15,151 nucleotides of DNA from Prevotella sp. UBA1378 (GCA_002305505.1 DBRC01000056.1:1-15151); one strand, 5' to 3'. Shown: positions 6,326 through 13,835, numbered from the stretch's first letter. Notes: generated by a model not told the origin, from the letters alone. Numbers and translations are program-made.

Positions 6326-8152
6326 ATGGGAGAATATATTGTTTCAGCACGGAAATACCGCCCGACCTCATTCGATACGGTGGTGGGGCAGGCAGCACTG
6401 ACCACTACACTGAAGAATGCGGTGAAGAGCGGGAAGCTGGCGCATGCTTACCTGTTCTGCGGCCCGCGGGGCGTGGGGAAAACAACCTGCGCCCGTATCT
6501 TTGCCAAAGCCATCAACTGCCAAAGCCCTACGGCCGACGGCGAGGCTTGCAACGGATGCGAAAGTTGTAACGCCTTCAACGAGCAGCGCTCTTTCAACAT
6601 CTTCGAACTCGACGCTGCCTCCAACAACTCGGTGGAGCACATCAAGACATTGATGGAGCAAACGCGCATACCGCCGCAGGTGGGGCGCTATAAGGTGTTC
6701 ATCATCGACGAGGTACACATGCTGTCGACGGCGGCATTCAACGCATTCCTCAAAACGCTGGAGGAACCGCCGGCACACGTCATCTTCATCCTTGCCACTA
6801 CCGAGAAACACAAGATACTGCCGACCATCCTCAGCCGCTGCCAGATTTACGACTTCGAGCGGATGACGGTGCGGAACACCGTCGACCATCTGAAGAAAGT
6901 GGCCGACAAGGAAGGTATCGCCTACGAAGAGGAGGCGCTGGCCGTCATAGCCGAAAAGGCCGACGGAGGGATGCGCGACGCACTGAGCATCTTCGACCAG
7001 GCTGCATCGTTCTGCCAGGGGAACATCACTTACCAAAAGGTGATTGAGGACCTGAACGTGCTCGACTCGGAGAATTATTTCAGCATCATCGACCTTGCCG
7101 TCGGAAACAGCGTGAGCGACATCATGGTGCTGCTGAACAGCATCATCAACAAGGGATTCGACGGCGGGCTGCTCATCGGCGGACTGGCCAAGCATGTGCG
7201 CAACGTGCTGATGGCCAAAGACGAGTCGACACTGCCGCTGCTCGAAGTGAGCGACCAGCAGCGCGAGCGTTATAAGGAGCAGGCCAAGAAGTGCGACACG
7301 CGCTTTCTCTACCAAGCCCTGCGGCTGATGAACCAATGCGACATCAACTACAGGCAGTCGAATAACAAACGGTTGCTCGTGGAACTCACACTAATCGAGA
7401 TTGCGCAAATCACACAGCCCGACGACGCCGGCAGCGCGGGGCGCCGCCCCGGAAGATTAAAATCCCTGTTTAAGAATATGATTCAACCGTCTCAGCCGAC
7501 AGTAAAGGTTCCGCAGGTGACCAAGGCCGGGAAGGTAAACACAGCCGTGCCCACTAATAAAGCAACGGAAACGGCAACCGGAACAACCGGAGACAGCGGG
7601 AAGGAAATGGCGGAAGAACCCGTACGCCTTCCCACCTATACGTATAAGGGGGAGGCACGCCCCGCCCTGAAAGGTGCTGTTGGCTTTTCATGGAACAATC
7701 TCCGCCAGATGGAAAAGCCTGAAAAGATGCAGACTGTCCCCGGCACGCTGGGAGCAGACGGCCAGGGTAAGCAGGGCGAAGACGAGCATAAGAAATTCAG
7801 CCAGCAAGATTTGGAGTTCCAATGGATGTCAATGTGCAACCGCATGCCGCCGAAGCTGAATGCCACCGCAGCACGCATGAAGAACATAAGGCCGATGATT
7901 ACCGTATTCCCGGCTATTGAGGTGACCGTGGACAATCAAATCATGATGGAGCAAATGCTTACCATCAAAGGAAACATCCTAAACACACTGAAACTGTATC
8001 TGCACAACAGCGCCATATCATTGGAATTGAAACTCGCCGAACATCGCGAACAGATAAAAATAATGACACGGCGGGAACAATACGAGGAAATGGAAAAACA
8101 AAACCCTTCACTGGAAAAACTGCGCGAACAGCTCGATTTAGAACTGGCATAA
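6326..8152 (+). CDS. dnaX: DNA polymerase III subunit gamma/tau
   Basis: This 608-residue protein is the clamp-loader ATPase that ties the replicative polymerases together. The family start MGEYIVSARKYRPTSF is at residue 1. Walker A GPRGVGKTT is at 46-54. The zinc-binding cysteines are C65, C75, C78 and C81. Walker B IIDEVHM is at 126-132, sensor ATTE at 157-160 and the SRC arginine-finger motif at 170-172. AAA+ and collar domains run to about residue 375. A low-complexity linker rich in Thr, Lys and Gly follows (about 385-500), then a C-terminal domain (about 505-608) typical in position of the tau polymerase-binding region. The start 13 codons upstream would overlap the -7 box. I see no A-AAA-AAG-type slippage site in the linker, so there is no sign of a frameshifted gamma form. 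It converges on asnA. Confidence 0.96.
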   Translation: MGEYIVSARKYRPTSFDTVVGQAALTTTLKNAVKSGKLAHAYLFCGPRGVGKTTCARIFAKAINCQSPTADGEACNGCESCNAFNEQRSFNIFELDAASNNSVEHIKTLMEQTRIPPQVGRYKVFIIDEVHMLSTAAFNAFLKTLEEPPAHVIFILATTEKHKILPTILSRCQIYDFERMTVRNTVDHLKKVADKEGIAYEEEALAVIAEKADGGMRDALSIFDQAASFCQGNITYQKVIEDLNVLDSENYFSIIDLAVGNSVSDIMVLLNSIINKGFDGGLLIGGLAKHVRNVLMAKDESTLPLLEVSDQQRERYKEQAKKCDTRFLYQALRLMNQCDINYRQSNNKRLLVELTLIEIAQITQPDDAGSAGRRPGRLKSLFKNMIQPSQPTVKVPQVTKAGKVNTAVPTNKATETATGTTGDSGKEMAEEPVRLPTYTYKGEARPALKGAVGFSWNNLRQMEKPEKMQTVPGTLGADGQGKQGEDEHKKFSQQDLEFQWMSMCNRMPPKLNATAARMKNIRPMITVFPAIEVTVDNQIMMEQMLTIKGNILNTLKLYLHNSAISLELKLAEHREQIKIMTRREQYEEMEKQNPSLEKLREQLDLELA

Positions 8153-8178
8153 CGGGGGAAAGAGAACAACACTGAATC

Positions 8179-8262
8179 CGTACAAGATGCTTGTACGCTT
8201 GCTACAAGGCCCTTGTAGCCCGGCTACAAGCATCTTGTAGCAGGCGTACAAGGGCCTTGTAC
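8179..8262. repeat. Four tandem 22-bp palindromic repeats
   Basis: Four perfect palindromic units share the core TACAAG-nnn-CTTGTA. Stems are 8179-8186/8190-8197, 8201-8208/8212-8219, 8223-8230/8234-8241 and 8246-8252/8256-8262, with 3-nt centres ATG, GCC, CAT and GGC. The centres are at 8188, 8210, 8232 and 8254, exactly 22 bp apart, about two helical turns. The 15-bp core of unit 1 is the reverse complement of unit 3, and that of unit 2 the reverse complement of unit 4. As RNA it could form four short hairpins or exchange strands between units 1 and 3 and between 2 and 4. As DNA it would offer four like-facing sites to a dimeric protein. It lies between convergent dnaX and asnA. Confidence 0.9.
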
Positions 8263-8267
8263 TTTTT
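8246..8267 (+). terminator. Intrinsic terminator of dnaX (last palindrome plus T tract)
   Basis: The fourth palindrome (GTACAAG-GGC-CTTGTAC) is followed directly by five T residues (8263-8267) and then CTG. This is the arrangement of an intrinsic terminator about 95 bp after the dnaX stop. On the opposite strand the array is not followed by a clear U tract, so termination of asnA here is less certain. Confidence 0.6.
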
Positions 8268-8278
8268 CTGTTAACCTG

Positions 8279-9316
8279 TCATATCAGTTGCATCCCCAAC
8301 TCCTTGCACTTCGTGCGCATATCGTCGGGCCAGATGCTAGCTTGGATTTCACCGATATGCCCTTTTTGCAACAACACCATACAAAGCCGGCTTTGCCCGA
8401 TTCCGCCGCCTATGCTCAACGGCAACTGGCCATCCAGCAGCTTCCGGTGGAAATATAAGTCGCCACGTTCTTCCTTCCCTTCCAGCTTCAGCTGACGCAA
8501 CAGGCTTTCCTTATCCACACGGATGCCCATCGATGACAACTCGAACGAACGCCCCAATACGGGATACCAGATAAGAATATCGCCGTTCAGCCCGGCGCGC
8601 CCGTCCTCGGCCACCGTCGACCAGTCGTCATAGTCCGGGGCACGCCCGTCATGCTTCTCCCCGTCTGATAATTTCCCGCCGATTCCAATAATGAATACCG
8701 CGCCGCACTCCCTGCAAATAGCGTCCTCGCGCTCCTTCGGCGTCAGACCGGGATACCGCTGCAACAATTCCTCGCTATGCACAAACGTAATCCTCTCAGG
8801 CAGGAACGGCTTAAGCTGCGGATAGGTCTCACATGTAAGATACTCCGTACGGCGGATAGCGGCATAAATCCGCTCCACTACGTCCTTAAGGAAAGCCACG
8901 GTGCGCTGCTCCTTGGTCACTACAGCCTCCCAATCCCATTGGTCGACATAAAGCGAGTGTAAGTTGTCCAATTCCTCGTCGGCACGGATGGCGTTCATGT
9001 CCGTATAAATGCCGTAACCCGGCTCTATCCCATACTCTGCCAGCGACAACCGCTTCCATTTGGCCAGCGAGTGAACCACTTCTGCCTGTGCATCACCTAA
9101 ATCCTTTATGGGGAATGTCACGGCACGCTCAACGCCATTCAAGTCGTCGTTGATGCCAAGCCCTTTCAGCACAAACAAAGGAGCCGTTACGCGGCGCAAC
9201 CGCAGTTCCGTGGAGAGGTTTTGTTGGAAAAACTCTTTTATCAGCTTTATACCCTGCTCGGTTTGCTTCATATCGAGCAATGCCTTATAATTGTCGGGCT
9301 TTATCAGACTACTCAT
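8279..9316 (-). CDS. asnA: Aspartate-ammonia ligase
   Basis: This 345-residue AsnA-type asparagine synthetase would make asparagine from aspartate, ammonia and ATP, unlike the glutamine-dependent AsnB. The fold is related to class II aminoacyl-tRNA synthetases. Family sequence is clear throughout: the N-terminal LIKPDNYKALLDMKQTEQGI, RLRRVTAPLFV, the GDAQAEVVHSLAKWKR block, IEPGYGIYTDMNAIR, SLYVDQWDWE and the C-terminal GGGIGQSR with catalytic-site glycines. Length is normal (330-345). I prefer ATG 9316 (MSSLIKP) because the family usually starts there; ATG 9322, two codons earlier, is equally possible. The gene is alone on its strand with its own promoter and converges on dnaX. Confidence 0.95.
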   Translation of the reverse strand: MSSLIKPDNYKALLDMKQTEQGIKLIKEFFQQNLSTELRLRRVTAPLFVLKGLGINDDLNGVERAVTFPIKDLGDAQAEVVHSLAKWKRLSLAEYGIEPGYGIYTDMNAIRADEELDNLHSLYVDQWDWEAVVTKEQRTVAFLKDVVERIYAAIRRTEYLTCETYPQLKPFLPERITFVHSEELLQRYPGLTPKEREDAICRECGAVFIIGIGGKLSDGEKHDGRAPDYDDWSTVAEDGRAGLNGDILIWYPVLGRSFELSSMGIRVDKESLLRQLKLEGKEERGDLYFHRKLLDGQLPLSIGGGIGQSRLCMVLLQKGHIGEIQASIWPDDMRTKCKELGMQLI

Positions 9317-9352
9317 TTCCATTTATTTTATTGCTTATTCTTTATTTGGCTG

Positions 9353-9383
9353 CAAAGGTACATCTTTTCTGTTAATATGCAAG
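9353..9383 (-). promoter_or_regulatory. asnA promoter
   Basis: On the minus strand there is a -7 box TACCTTTG (9360-9353). A CTTG (9383-9380) lies 19 bp upstream as a one-mismatch -33 element at the expected spacing. This is among the best-formed promoters in the window. The -7 box ends about 35 nt from the start codon. Confidence 0.65.
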
Positions 9384-9564
9384 GGGAAAATAATAATAAT
9401 TTCGCAAAATGAAAGAAAATATATTATTTCACTGTCACTTTGAACACAAGACAAAAGCCATGGGAAACACTTCACCGAACACACAACACTCCCTTTTTTT
9501 AGATTAATAACAGATTTATATTAGATTTCCCGTTGAAATATTAGGATATCTCGAATATTTTCCT

Positions 9565-9572
9565 TACTTTTG
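9565..9572 (+). promoter_or_regulatory. -7 box of the tRNA-Arg promoter
   Basis: TACTTTTG followed by CA fits TAnnTTTG and lies 12 bp before the mature tRNA 5' end at 9585, so the primary transcript would have only a very short leader. No clear -33 is visible. The AT-rich interval 9400-9560 upstream holds no gene that I can see. Confidence 0.6.
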
Positions 9573-9584
9573 CACCGCAATAAA

Positions 9585-9658
9585 GGCTCCGTAGCTTAGC
9601 TGAATAGAGCGTCAGATTCCGGTTCTGAAGGTCTTGGGTTTGAATCCCAACGGAGTCA
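9585..9658 (+). tRNA. tRNA-Arg (anticodon CCG)
   Basis: It folds as a complete cloverleaf. The acceptor stem is GGCTCCG/CGGAGTC with one G-T pair. The D arm is GCTT/GAGC. The anticodon stem TCAGA/TCTGA (9612-9616/9624-9628) closes a seven-base loop with anticodon CCG at 9619-9621, which reads CGG arginine codons. The T arm is TTGGG/CCCAA around TTTGAAT. The discriminator base is A9658. The CCA end is not encoded (CA-AGG follows), so it must be added after transcription. Confidence 0.95.
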
Positions 9659-9662
9659 CAAG

Positions 9663-9700
9663 GCGGGAATCCGATAAAAAGGGTTTCCGCTTATTTTTTT
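9663..9700 (+). terminator. Intrinsic terminator after tRNA-Arg
   Basis: A ten-pair stem (9663-9672 with 9681-9690, including two G-T pairs) encloses an eight-base loop and is followed by TTATTTTTTT (9691-9700). It lies directly after the tRNA and 40 bp before the AraC-family gene, so it separates the two transcripts or attenuates read-through. Confidence 0.85.
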
Positions 9701-9739
9701 GCTTCTTAAAAACAGGACAAGGTTAAAAACTCAACTGCC

Positions 9740-10603
9740 ATGAATTTTTCTGTCGACAAACTGCATCTGTCCACCCTGAATGCCGGGCTAGCCAATCATT
9801 ACGGTGATTGGAACTGGAAAGACGTGCGCAGCCCGTTCGCACGAATGTATTACGTTACGGAAGGCACTGCACAGATAAAGCTGCCCTCCGGCCTGTATAC
9901 GCTTACCCCGGGCCATCTCTACTTTATCCCCGCTTTTACCACGCACAGCTATATCTGCAATACAGCTTTCACACATTATTATATCCACATCTACGAAGAC
10001 TCACAAGACGAATCGAGCATATTGGATGAGTGGGAACTGCCCGTCGAGGTGAAAGCCGGCGAACACGACCTCGAACTGGTAAAACGGCTGTGCCAGTCCT
10101 GTCCGTCCCTAAGGTTGCAACAGTCGAATCCCAAGACATACGACAATCACAGAACCCTAATCAACAATATCTTACTGGATCAACAGCGCCCCTTCTGCAA
10201 CAAGGTTGAGACGCGCGGCATCCTGTTCATCCTGCTGTCGCGCTTCCTGAAATACGCCACGCCTAAATCAGAGGTGAAAGACAGCCGCATACAGCAGACA
10301 CTGACTTACATCAGGAGAAATATCGGTAACCGCCTCAACGTCAGCATCCTGGCCGACAAGGCATGCATGTCGGAAGACTACTTTATACGCATATTCAAGC
10401 ACGAAACAGGCGAAACGCCAAATGCCTACATCACGCACCGGAAACAAGAAAAGGCCGAACTGACACTCATCACGACCGACCTTCCCGTTAAGAGCATTGC
10501 CGACTTACTCGGCTATGACGACTGCTCCTACTTTAATAAGATATTCAAGAAAAATGCCGGAATGACCCCACGACAGTATAGGGAGAACCATTTCAAGCAT
10601 TGA
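9740..10603 (+). CDS. AraC-family transcriptional regulator
   Basis: This 287-residue regulator has the usual two-part layout. Residues 1 to about 100 form a cupin-like sensing domain (SGLYTLTPGHLYFIPAFTTH is a typical jelly-roll strand pair). Residues 184-287 are the AraC/XylS DNA-binding domain with two helix-turn-helix units, the first at about 200-221 (LNVSILADKACMSEDYF) and the second at about 250-273 (VKSIADLLGYDDCSYFNKIF). The family signature GMTPRQYR ends the domain. No sugar-utilisation or transport operon is adjacent, so the ligand and target are unknown. I find no -7 box in the 40 bp between the tRNA terminator and the ATG, so it may depend on read-through or an unrecognised promoter. 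Its last 11 bases overlap the 3' end of convergent glmM. Confidence 0.9.
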   Translation: MNFSVDKLHLSTLNAGLANHYGDWNWKDVRSPFARMYYVTEGTAQIKLPSGLYTLTPGHLYFIPAFTTHSYICNTAFTHYYIHIYEDSQDESSILDEWELPVEVKAGEHDLELVKRLCQSCPSLRLQQSNPKTYDNHRTLINNILLDQQRPFCNKVETRGILFILLSRFLKYATPKSEVKDSRIQQTLTYIRRNIGNRLNVSILADKACMSEDYFIRIFKHETGETPNAYITHRKQEKAELTLITTDLPVKSIADLLGYDDCSYFNKIFKKNAGMTPRQYRENHFKH

Positions 10604-12008
10604 CGTCGTAAACCACCTGCATAAGCTTCTTTCCGAGTTCGTCGGCCTGTTCCATCGTGGAAGCCTCACTGTAAACACGGATGATGGGCTCGGTGTTCGA
10701 CTTGCGCAAGTGTACCCATCGGTCGGGAAAATCTATCTTCACTCCGTCGATGTCGTTCACCTGTGCCGAAACGTCGTTGCTGAACATCTCCTTCACCTTT
10801 ACAAGAACGGCATCCACATCGGTAGAAGGAGTGAGGTCTATGCGGTTCTTGGCAATAAAATAGTTAGGGAAGGTTGCACGCAACTCGCTTACCTTGCATC
10901 CTTTCTGCGCCAACGACGACAAGAACAGAGCTATGCCGACCAAGGCGTCGCGGCCATAATGGCTTTCGGGATAGATTACGCCGCCATTGCCTTCGCCCCC
11001 GATGACGGCATGCACCGCTTTCATCTGCGTGGTGACGTTCACTTCGCCCACGGCTGCCGCCGTATACGTTCCTCCATGGCGCTCGGTGACATCGCGCAGG
11101 GCACGGGTAGAGCTGAGGTTCGACACGGTGTTGAGGGGAGTTCCGGGCGACAAGCGCTTCACGTTCTCCAATACATAGCCGGCCACGCTCACCAGCGTAT
11201 ACTCCTCGCCGTACATGCTGCCGTCTTCGCAGATGAACGCCAGGCGGTCGACATCGGGGTCGACCACGATACCCAGGTCGTAACGCCCTGTCTTCATCTC
11301 GTTCATGATGGCCGAAAGATTTTTCTCCAACGGCTCCGGATTGTGTGCGAAATCGCCGGTAGGTTCGCCGTTGATAAGCGTATAGCCGACGCCCAAACGG
11401 TCGAGCAACTGCGGCAGTACAATCCCTCCCACGCTGTTAATGGCATCGACACATACCGTGAAGCCGGCTTTCCTGATAGCCTCCGTATCCACAAGTTCCA
11501 AGTCGAGCACCGACTGGATATGGCGGTCATTAAAACTGCCGTCTTCAGTATAACGCCCCAGATGGTCAATATCCGCATATTCAAAATCCTCATTATCAGC
11601 TATGGCGAGCACCTCGCGGCCATCGGCGTCGGTCAGGAACTCACCTTCACTGTTGAGCAGCTTGAGCGCATTCCATTGGCGCGGGTTATGACTGGCGGTA
11701 ATGATGATGCCGCCGTCGGCATCCGTCATGCGCACGGCCAGTTCGGTGGTAGGGGTGGTTGCAAGGCCAATGTTGATGACATCGTAACCGACGCCCATCA
11801 GCGTACCGCACACGACATTCTTCACCATCTCGCCCGATATGCGTGCGTCGCGGCCTACAATGATTTTCCCGCTGTGCGGCTGGCCGCTGCGGCGGATAAA
11901 GGTGGCGTAAGCCGTAGTAAACTTAACGATGTCAAGCGGGTTGAGCGTATCGCCCGTGCGTCCGCCGATTGTTCCGCGGATGCCAGAAATGGATTTAATC
12001 AGAGTCAT
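10593..12008 (-). CDS. glmM: Phosphoglucosamine mutase
   Basis: This 471-residue alpha-D-phosphohexomutase most likely converts glucosamine-6-phosphate to glucosamine-1-phosphate for UDP-GlcNAc, peptidoglycan and LPS synthesis. Landmarks: SGIRGT at 8-13; the phosphoserine loop TASHNPRQWNALK at 104-116, with S106 as the phosphorylated residue; the metal-binding DPDVDR at 250-255; the sugar-binding GGEGNGGV at 337-344; and the C-terminal phosphate-binding RKSNTEPIIRVYSEA. It is slightly longer than E. coli GlmM (445). Phosphomannomutase or phosphoglucomutase activity cannot be excluded from sequence alone. It lies 6 bp downstream of the DUF4827 lipoprotein gene in the same operon, and its stop lies inside the end of the convergent AraC-family gene. 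Confidence 0.88.
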   Translation of the reverse strand: MTLIKSISGIRGTIGGRTGDTLNPLDIVKFTTAYATFIRRSGQPHSGKIIVGRDARISGEMVKNVVCGTLMGVGYDVINIGLATTPTTELAVRMTDADGGIIITASHNPRQWNALKLLNSEGEFLTDADGREVLAIADNEDFEYADIDHLGRYTEDGSFNDRHIQSVLDLELVDTEAIRKAGFTVCVDAINSVGGIVLPQLLDRLGVGYTLINGEPTGDFAHNPEPLEKNLSAIMNEMKTGRYDLGIVVDPDVDRLAFICEDGSMYGEEYTLVSVAGYVLENVKRLSPGTPLNTVSNLSSTRALRDVTERHGGTYTAAAVGEVNVTTQMKAVHAVIGGEGNGGVIYPESHYGRDALVGIALFLSSLAQKGCKVSELRATFPNYFIAKNRIDLTPSTDVDAVLVKVKEMFSNDVSAQVNDIDGVKIDFPDRWVHLRKSNTEPIIRVYSEASTMEQADELGKKLMQVVYDVNA

Positions 12009-12014
12009 TGCTTA

Positions 12015-12638
12015 TTATCTTTCCCTTTGGTAAGTGATTTCGTAATAGCACGGATACACGTTCGACGTGGCATACGACTGTCCTTGCGTGTGAGGTACTA
12101 TCAGTTTTACACGGGCTATCTCATTGCCGGGGTCGCTCTGGCGGCCCAGCAGGATATACTGCAGGGGCACGAGCCAGCCCGAAGGCACGGAGGCTCCGTA
12201 TGTCTCGTACATCACGCCCGAAGCGAACGAGGCCGTATAGGTGCCGCTCACCCGCGTCACGCTCATCTTCTCGTACTTACGTTCGCTGAGCAGGTTGTAA
12301 GTTTGGATTACCTTATCTATAATATTGTATTCGAGGTAACGGCAGAGCACGTTCACCTGTTTGTTTTCCTCGAGCTTCGTGCCGCATCCCTTGCGCACAA
12401 TCTGCATGTATACACCTGTTTTGCTGAGGTACACATACTCGTTTTTCTCTACGCTCGTGGAGTCGCCTTGAATGCTGAAAGCCGTCTCGCTGATGACGTT
12501 GATGGCCGAATCGCTAAGGAACGCCTGTATGGCTTCGCGCTCCTTGTCCTTCTTCTCGCCGTAAGTTTCGTAATTATCGCACGACTGAAATGCGGCCACG
12601 ACTGTCATTGCTACCAAGGCATATACGATTTTCTTCAT
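12015..12638 (-). CDS. DUF4827 family lipoprotein
   Basis: This encodes a 207-residue predicted lipoprotein. The signal peptide ends in lipobox AFQSC with Cys20, then DNYETYGEKKDKEREAIQAF. The body (VYMQIVRKGCGTKLEENKQV, then a C-terminal stretch of short beta strands) resembles DUF4827, which to my recollection is related in fold to FKBP-type prolyl isomerases. The pattern of an inhibitor-like IVRKGCG start and a long QYILLGRQSDPGNEIARVKL segment suits that, but I cannot show catalytic residues. It is the first gene of a two-gene unit with glmM, 6 bp away, a pairing I associate with Bacteroidales. A folding or envelope role is inferred only. Confidence 0.8.
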   Translation of the reverse strand: MKKIVYALVAMTVVAAFQSCDNYETYGEKKDKEREAIQAFLSDSAINVISETAFSIQGDSTSVEKNEYVYLSKTGVYMQIVRKGCGTKLEENKQVNVLCRYLEYNIIDKVIQTYNLLSERKYEKMSVTRVSGTYTASFASGVMYETYGASVPSGWLVPLQYILLGRQSDPGNEIARVKLIVPHTQGQSYATSNVYPCYYEITYQRER

Positions 12639-12673
12639 GTGGATTCGAATATATTTTAAGTTCTAAACCGGGG

Positions 12674-12681
12674 CAAAATTA
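12674..12681 (-). promoter_or_regulatory. -7 box of the DUF4827-glmM operon
   Basis: TAATTTTG on the minus strand lies 35 bp upstream of the ATG at 12638. A TTG (12706-12704) is 22 bp further upstream, slightly long for a -33 element. The box lies in the 98-bp gap after nrnA, in which I see no convincing terminator. Confidence 0.5.
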
Positions 12682-12736
12682 ATAAAATCTTTGCAATTAA
12701 CTGCAACATTCCGCCACTTTCAACTATAATATTATG

Positions 12737-13771
12737 CTACTTTAACTCGCTTTCGAAATGCAAGAAGGCCCGCTTTACCGTTTCCACGGCCTCGTCGATG
12801 CTGCACTGCAGGCGCCCGCCGGAAGCATTCAGATGGCCGCCGCCGTTGAAGAAAGCCTCCGCCACCTTGTTGCAGGGGAAGTTGTCTACCGAGCGCAGAC
12901 TCACCCAGATAAGGTCGGGACGCTCAGTATCTTCGCGCAGCGATATGGAGAGTTTCAGCCCTTTTATCTGCAACGGCATGTTAACCAGCCCCTCTGCATC
13001 GCCTTTCATGAAGTGGAAGCGGCACAGGTCGTCCTTGGTCAGCGTAAAGAATGCAGCATGCCGCTGGGTGTCGACCACCAGTTTCTGCGACATCACGTAG
13101 CCCATCAAGCGGATGCGGTTTTCGCTGTAGTTGTTGTACACATTGCGGTAAATCTTGTCTTTATCGATGCCCTTGGTAAGCAGCTGGCTGATGATGAAGA
13201 AGATTTCGGGGCGGGAAGAGTTGAATGTGAAGCCCCCGGTATCAGTCATCATACCGCAATATACGGGCACGGCGAAATGCTTGTTCTGTTGTCCGAACCC
13301 GCCCAGCTGCCATACGATACGGAAGATGATTTCGCAGGTAGAGCTCATGGCAGGGTTGGAAATCACCAGTTCGGCATCAGCGTCGGGATTGAGGTGGTGG
13401 TCGATGAGCACCTTCTTCCCCGGCGACGCAGCAAGCGCTGCAGCCATGGCATCCGTGCGGCTGAAAGTATTGAAATCAAGACAGAAAACAAGGTCGGCCG
13501 TTTTCAGTGCAAGCTCTGTCTTTTCCTTGTGTTTGTCGTATCTCACTATCTTTTCCGTATTGGGCATCCAGCGCAGGAAGTCGGGATATTGGTCGGGTAC
13601 GACCACCATCGCCTCTTTACCTATCGTCCGCAGGTATTCCGCCCATCCGAGGCACGACCCGACAGCATCGCCGTCGGGGTTTACATGGCAGCATATCACG
13701 ATACCTGTAGCATCGGAAATCAGCGAGCGCAACAGGCTGCATTCGTCTTGTGACAATATATCTATTTGCAT
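12737..13771 (-). CDS. nrnA: DHH-family phosphoesterase, NrnA-like oligoribonuclease/pAp phosphatase
   Basis: This 344-residue DHH/DHHA1 protein matches NrnA, which degrades nanoRNAs from the 3' or 5' end and dephosphorylates 3'-phosphoadenosine 5'-phosphate. Motifs: CHVNPDGDAVGS (H29, D33, D35), LDF (D99), the namesake DHH at 124-126, and MTDTGGF (D177), together giving a complete manganese site. The C-terminal DHHA1 domain ends with GGGHLNASGGR (310-320), the substrate-binding glycine loop. Length is typical. I chose ATG 13771; the longer reading begins with TTG and lies upstream of the -7 box. No other in-frame start is close by. It has no tightly linked neighbour and is followed by the DUF4827 promoter region. 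Confidence 0.9.
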   Translation of the reverse strand: MQIDILSQDECSLLRSLISDATGIVICCHVNPDGDAVGSCLGWAEYLRTIGKEAMVVVPDQYPDFLRWMPNTEKIVRYDKHKEKTELALKTADLVFCLDFNTFSRTDAMAAALAASPGKKVLIDHHLNPDADAELVISNPAMSSTCEIIFRIVWQLGGFGQQNKHFAVPVYCGMMTDTGGFTFNSSRPEIFFIISQLLTKGIDKDKIYRNVYNNYSENRIRLMGYVMSQKLVVDTQRHAAFFTLTKDDLCRFHFMKGDAEGLVNMPLQIKGLKLSISLREDTERPDLIWVSLRSVDNFPCNKVAEAFFNGGGHLNASGGRLQCSIDEAVETVKRAFLHFESELK

Positions 13772-13779
13772 AATGGATG

Positions 13780-13787
13780 CAAAATTA
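13780..13787 (-). promoter_or_regulatory. Putative -7 box of nrnA
   Basis: TAATTTTG followed by CA fits TAnnTTTG but ends only 8 nt upstream of the ATG at 13771. If used, the leader would be about 3-5 nt. No -33 element at 19-21 bp is evident, so the call is tentative. Confidence 0.4.
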
Positions 13788-13835
13788 CTGATTTTTTTCA
13801 AGACAACAGGGAGATTGCATGAAAAAAATCAGTAA
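13785..13835. repeat. 16-bp perfect inverted repeat upstream of nrnA
   Basis: TTACTGATTTTTTTCA (13785-13800) and its exact reverse complement (13820-13835) are separated by 19 bp. The left arm overlaps the putative nrnA -7 box, and the spacer covers the -33 region. It could be an operator, or an AT-rich terminator hairpin for transcripts coming from the esterase side, because TTTT follows it on the minus strand. Confidence 0.7.

Noticed and set aside
6368..7336. A 322-codon minus-strand frame inside dnaX
   Set aside because: It lies entirely opposite the conserved AAA+ region of dnaX, with composition typical of an antisense shadow.
7440..7800. Programmed frameshift site in dnaX giving a short gamma subunit
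   Set aside because: No A-AAA-AAG or similar slippery heptamer followed by a stem-loop was found in the linker region; only the full-length tau form is supported.
8179..8262. CRISPR array
   Set aside because: Units are contiguous 22-bp palindromes differing by three central bases. There are no unique spacers of about 30 bp and no cas genes in the window.
9400..9560. A small RNA or gene upstream of the tRNA
   Set aside because: The stretch is AT-rich with no sustained reading frame, no clear hairpin-terminator and no -7 box apart from that of the tRNA itself.
10710..12659. A 649-codon plus-strand open frame opposite glmM and DUF4827
   Set aside because: It is a mirror of two well-supported minus-strand genes. 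Its translation is rich in His, Arg and Val with no domain, and such long antisense frames are common opposite codon-biased genes.
12758..13753. A 331-codon plus-strand frame opposite nrnA
   Set aside because: It is fully covered by nrnA, whose catalytic motifs are all intact; no domain is seen in the antisense product.
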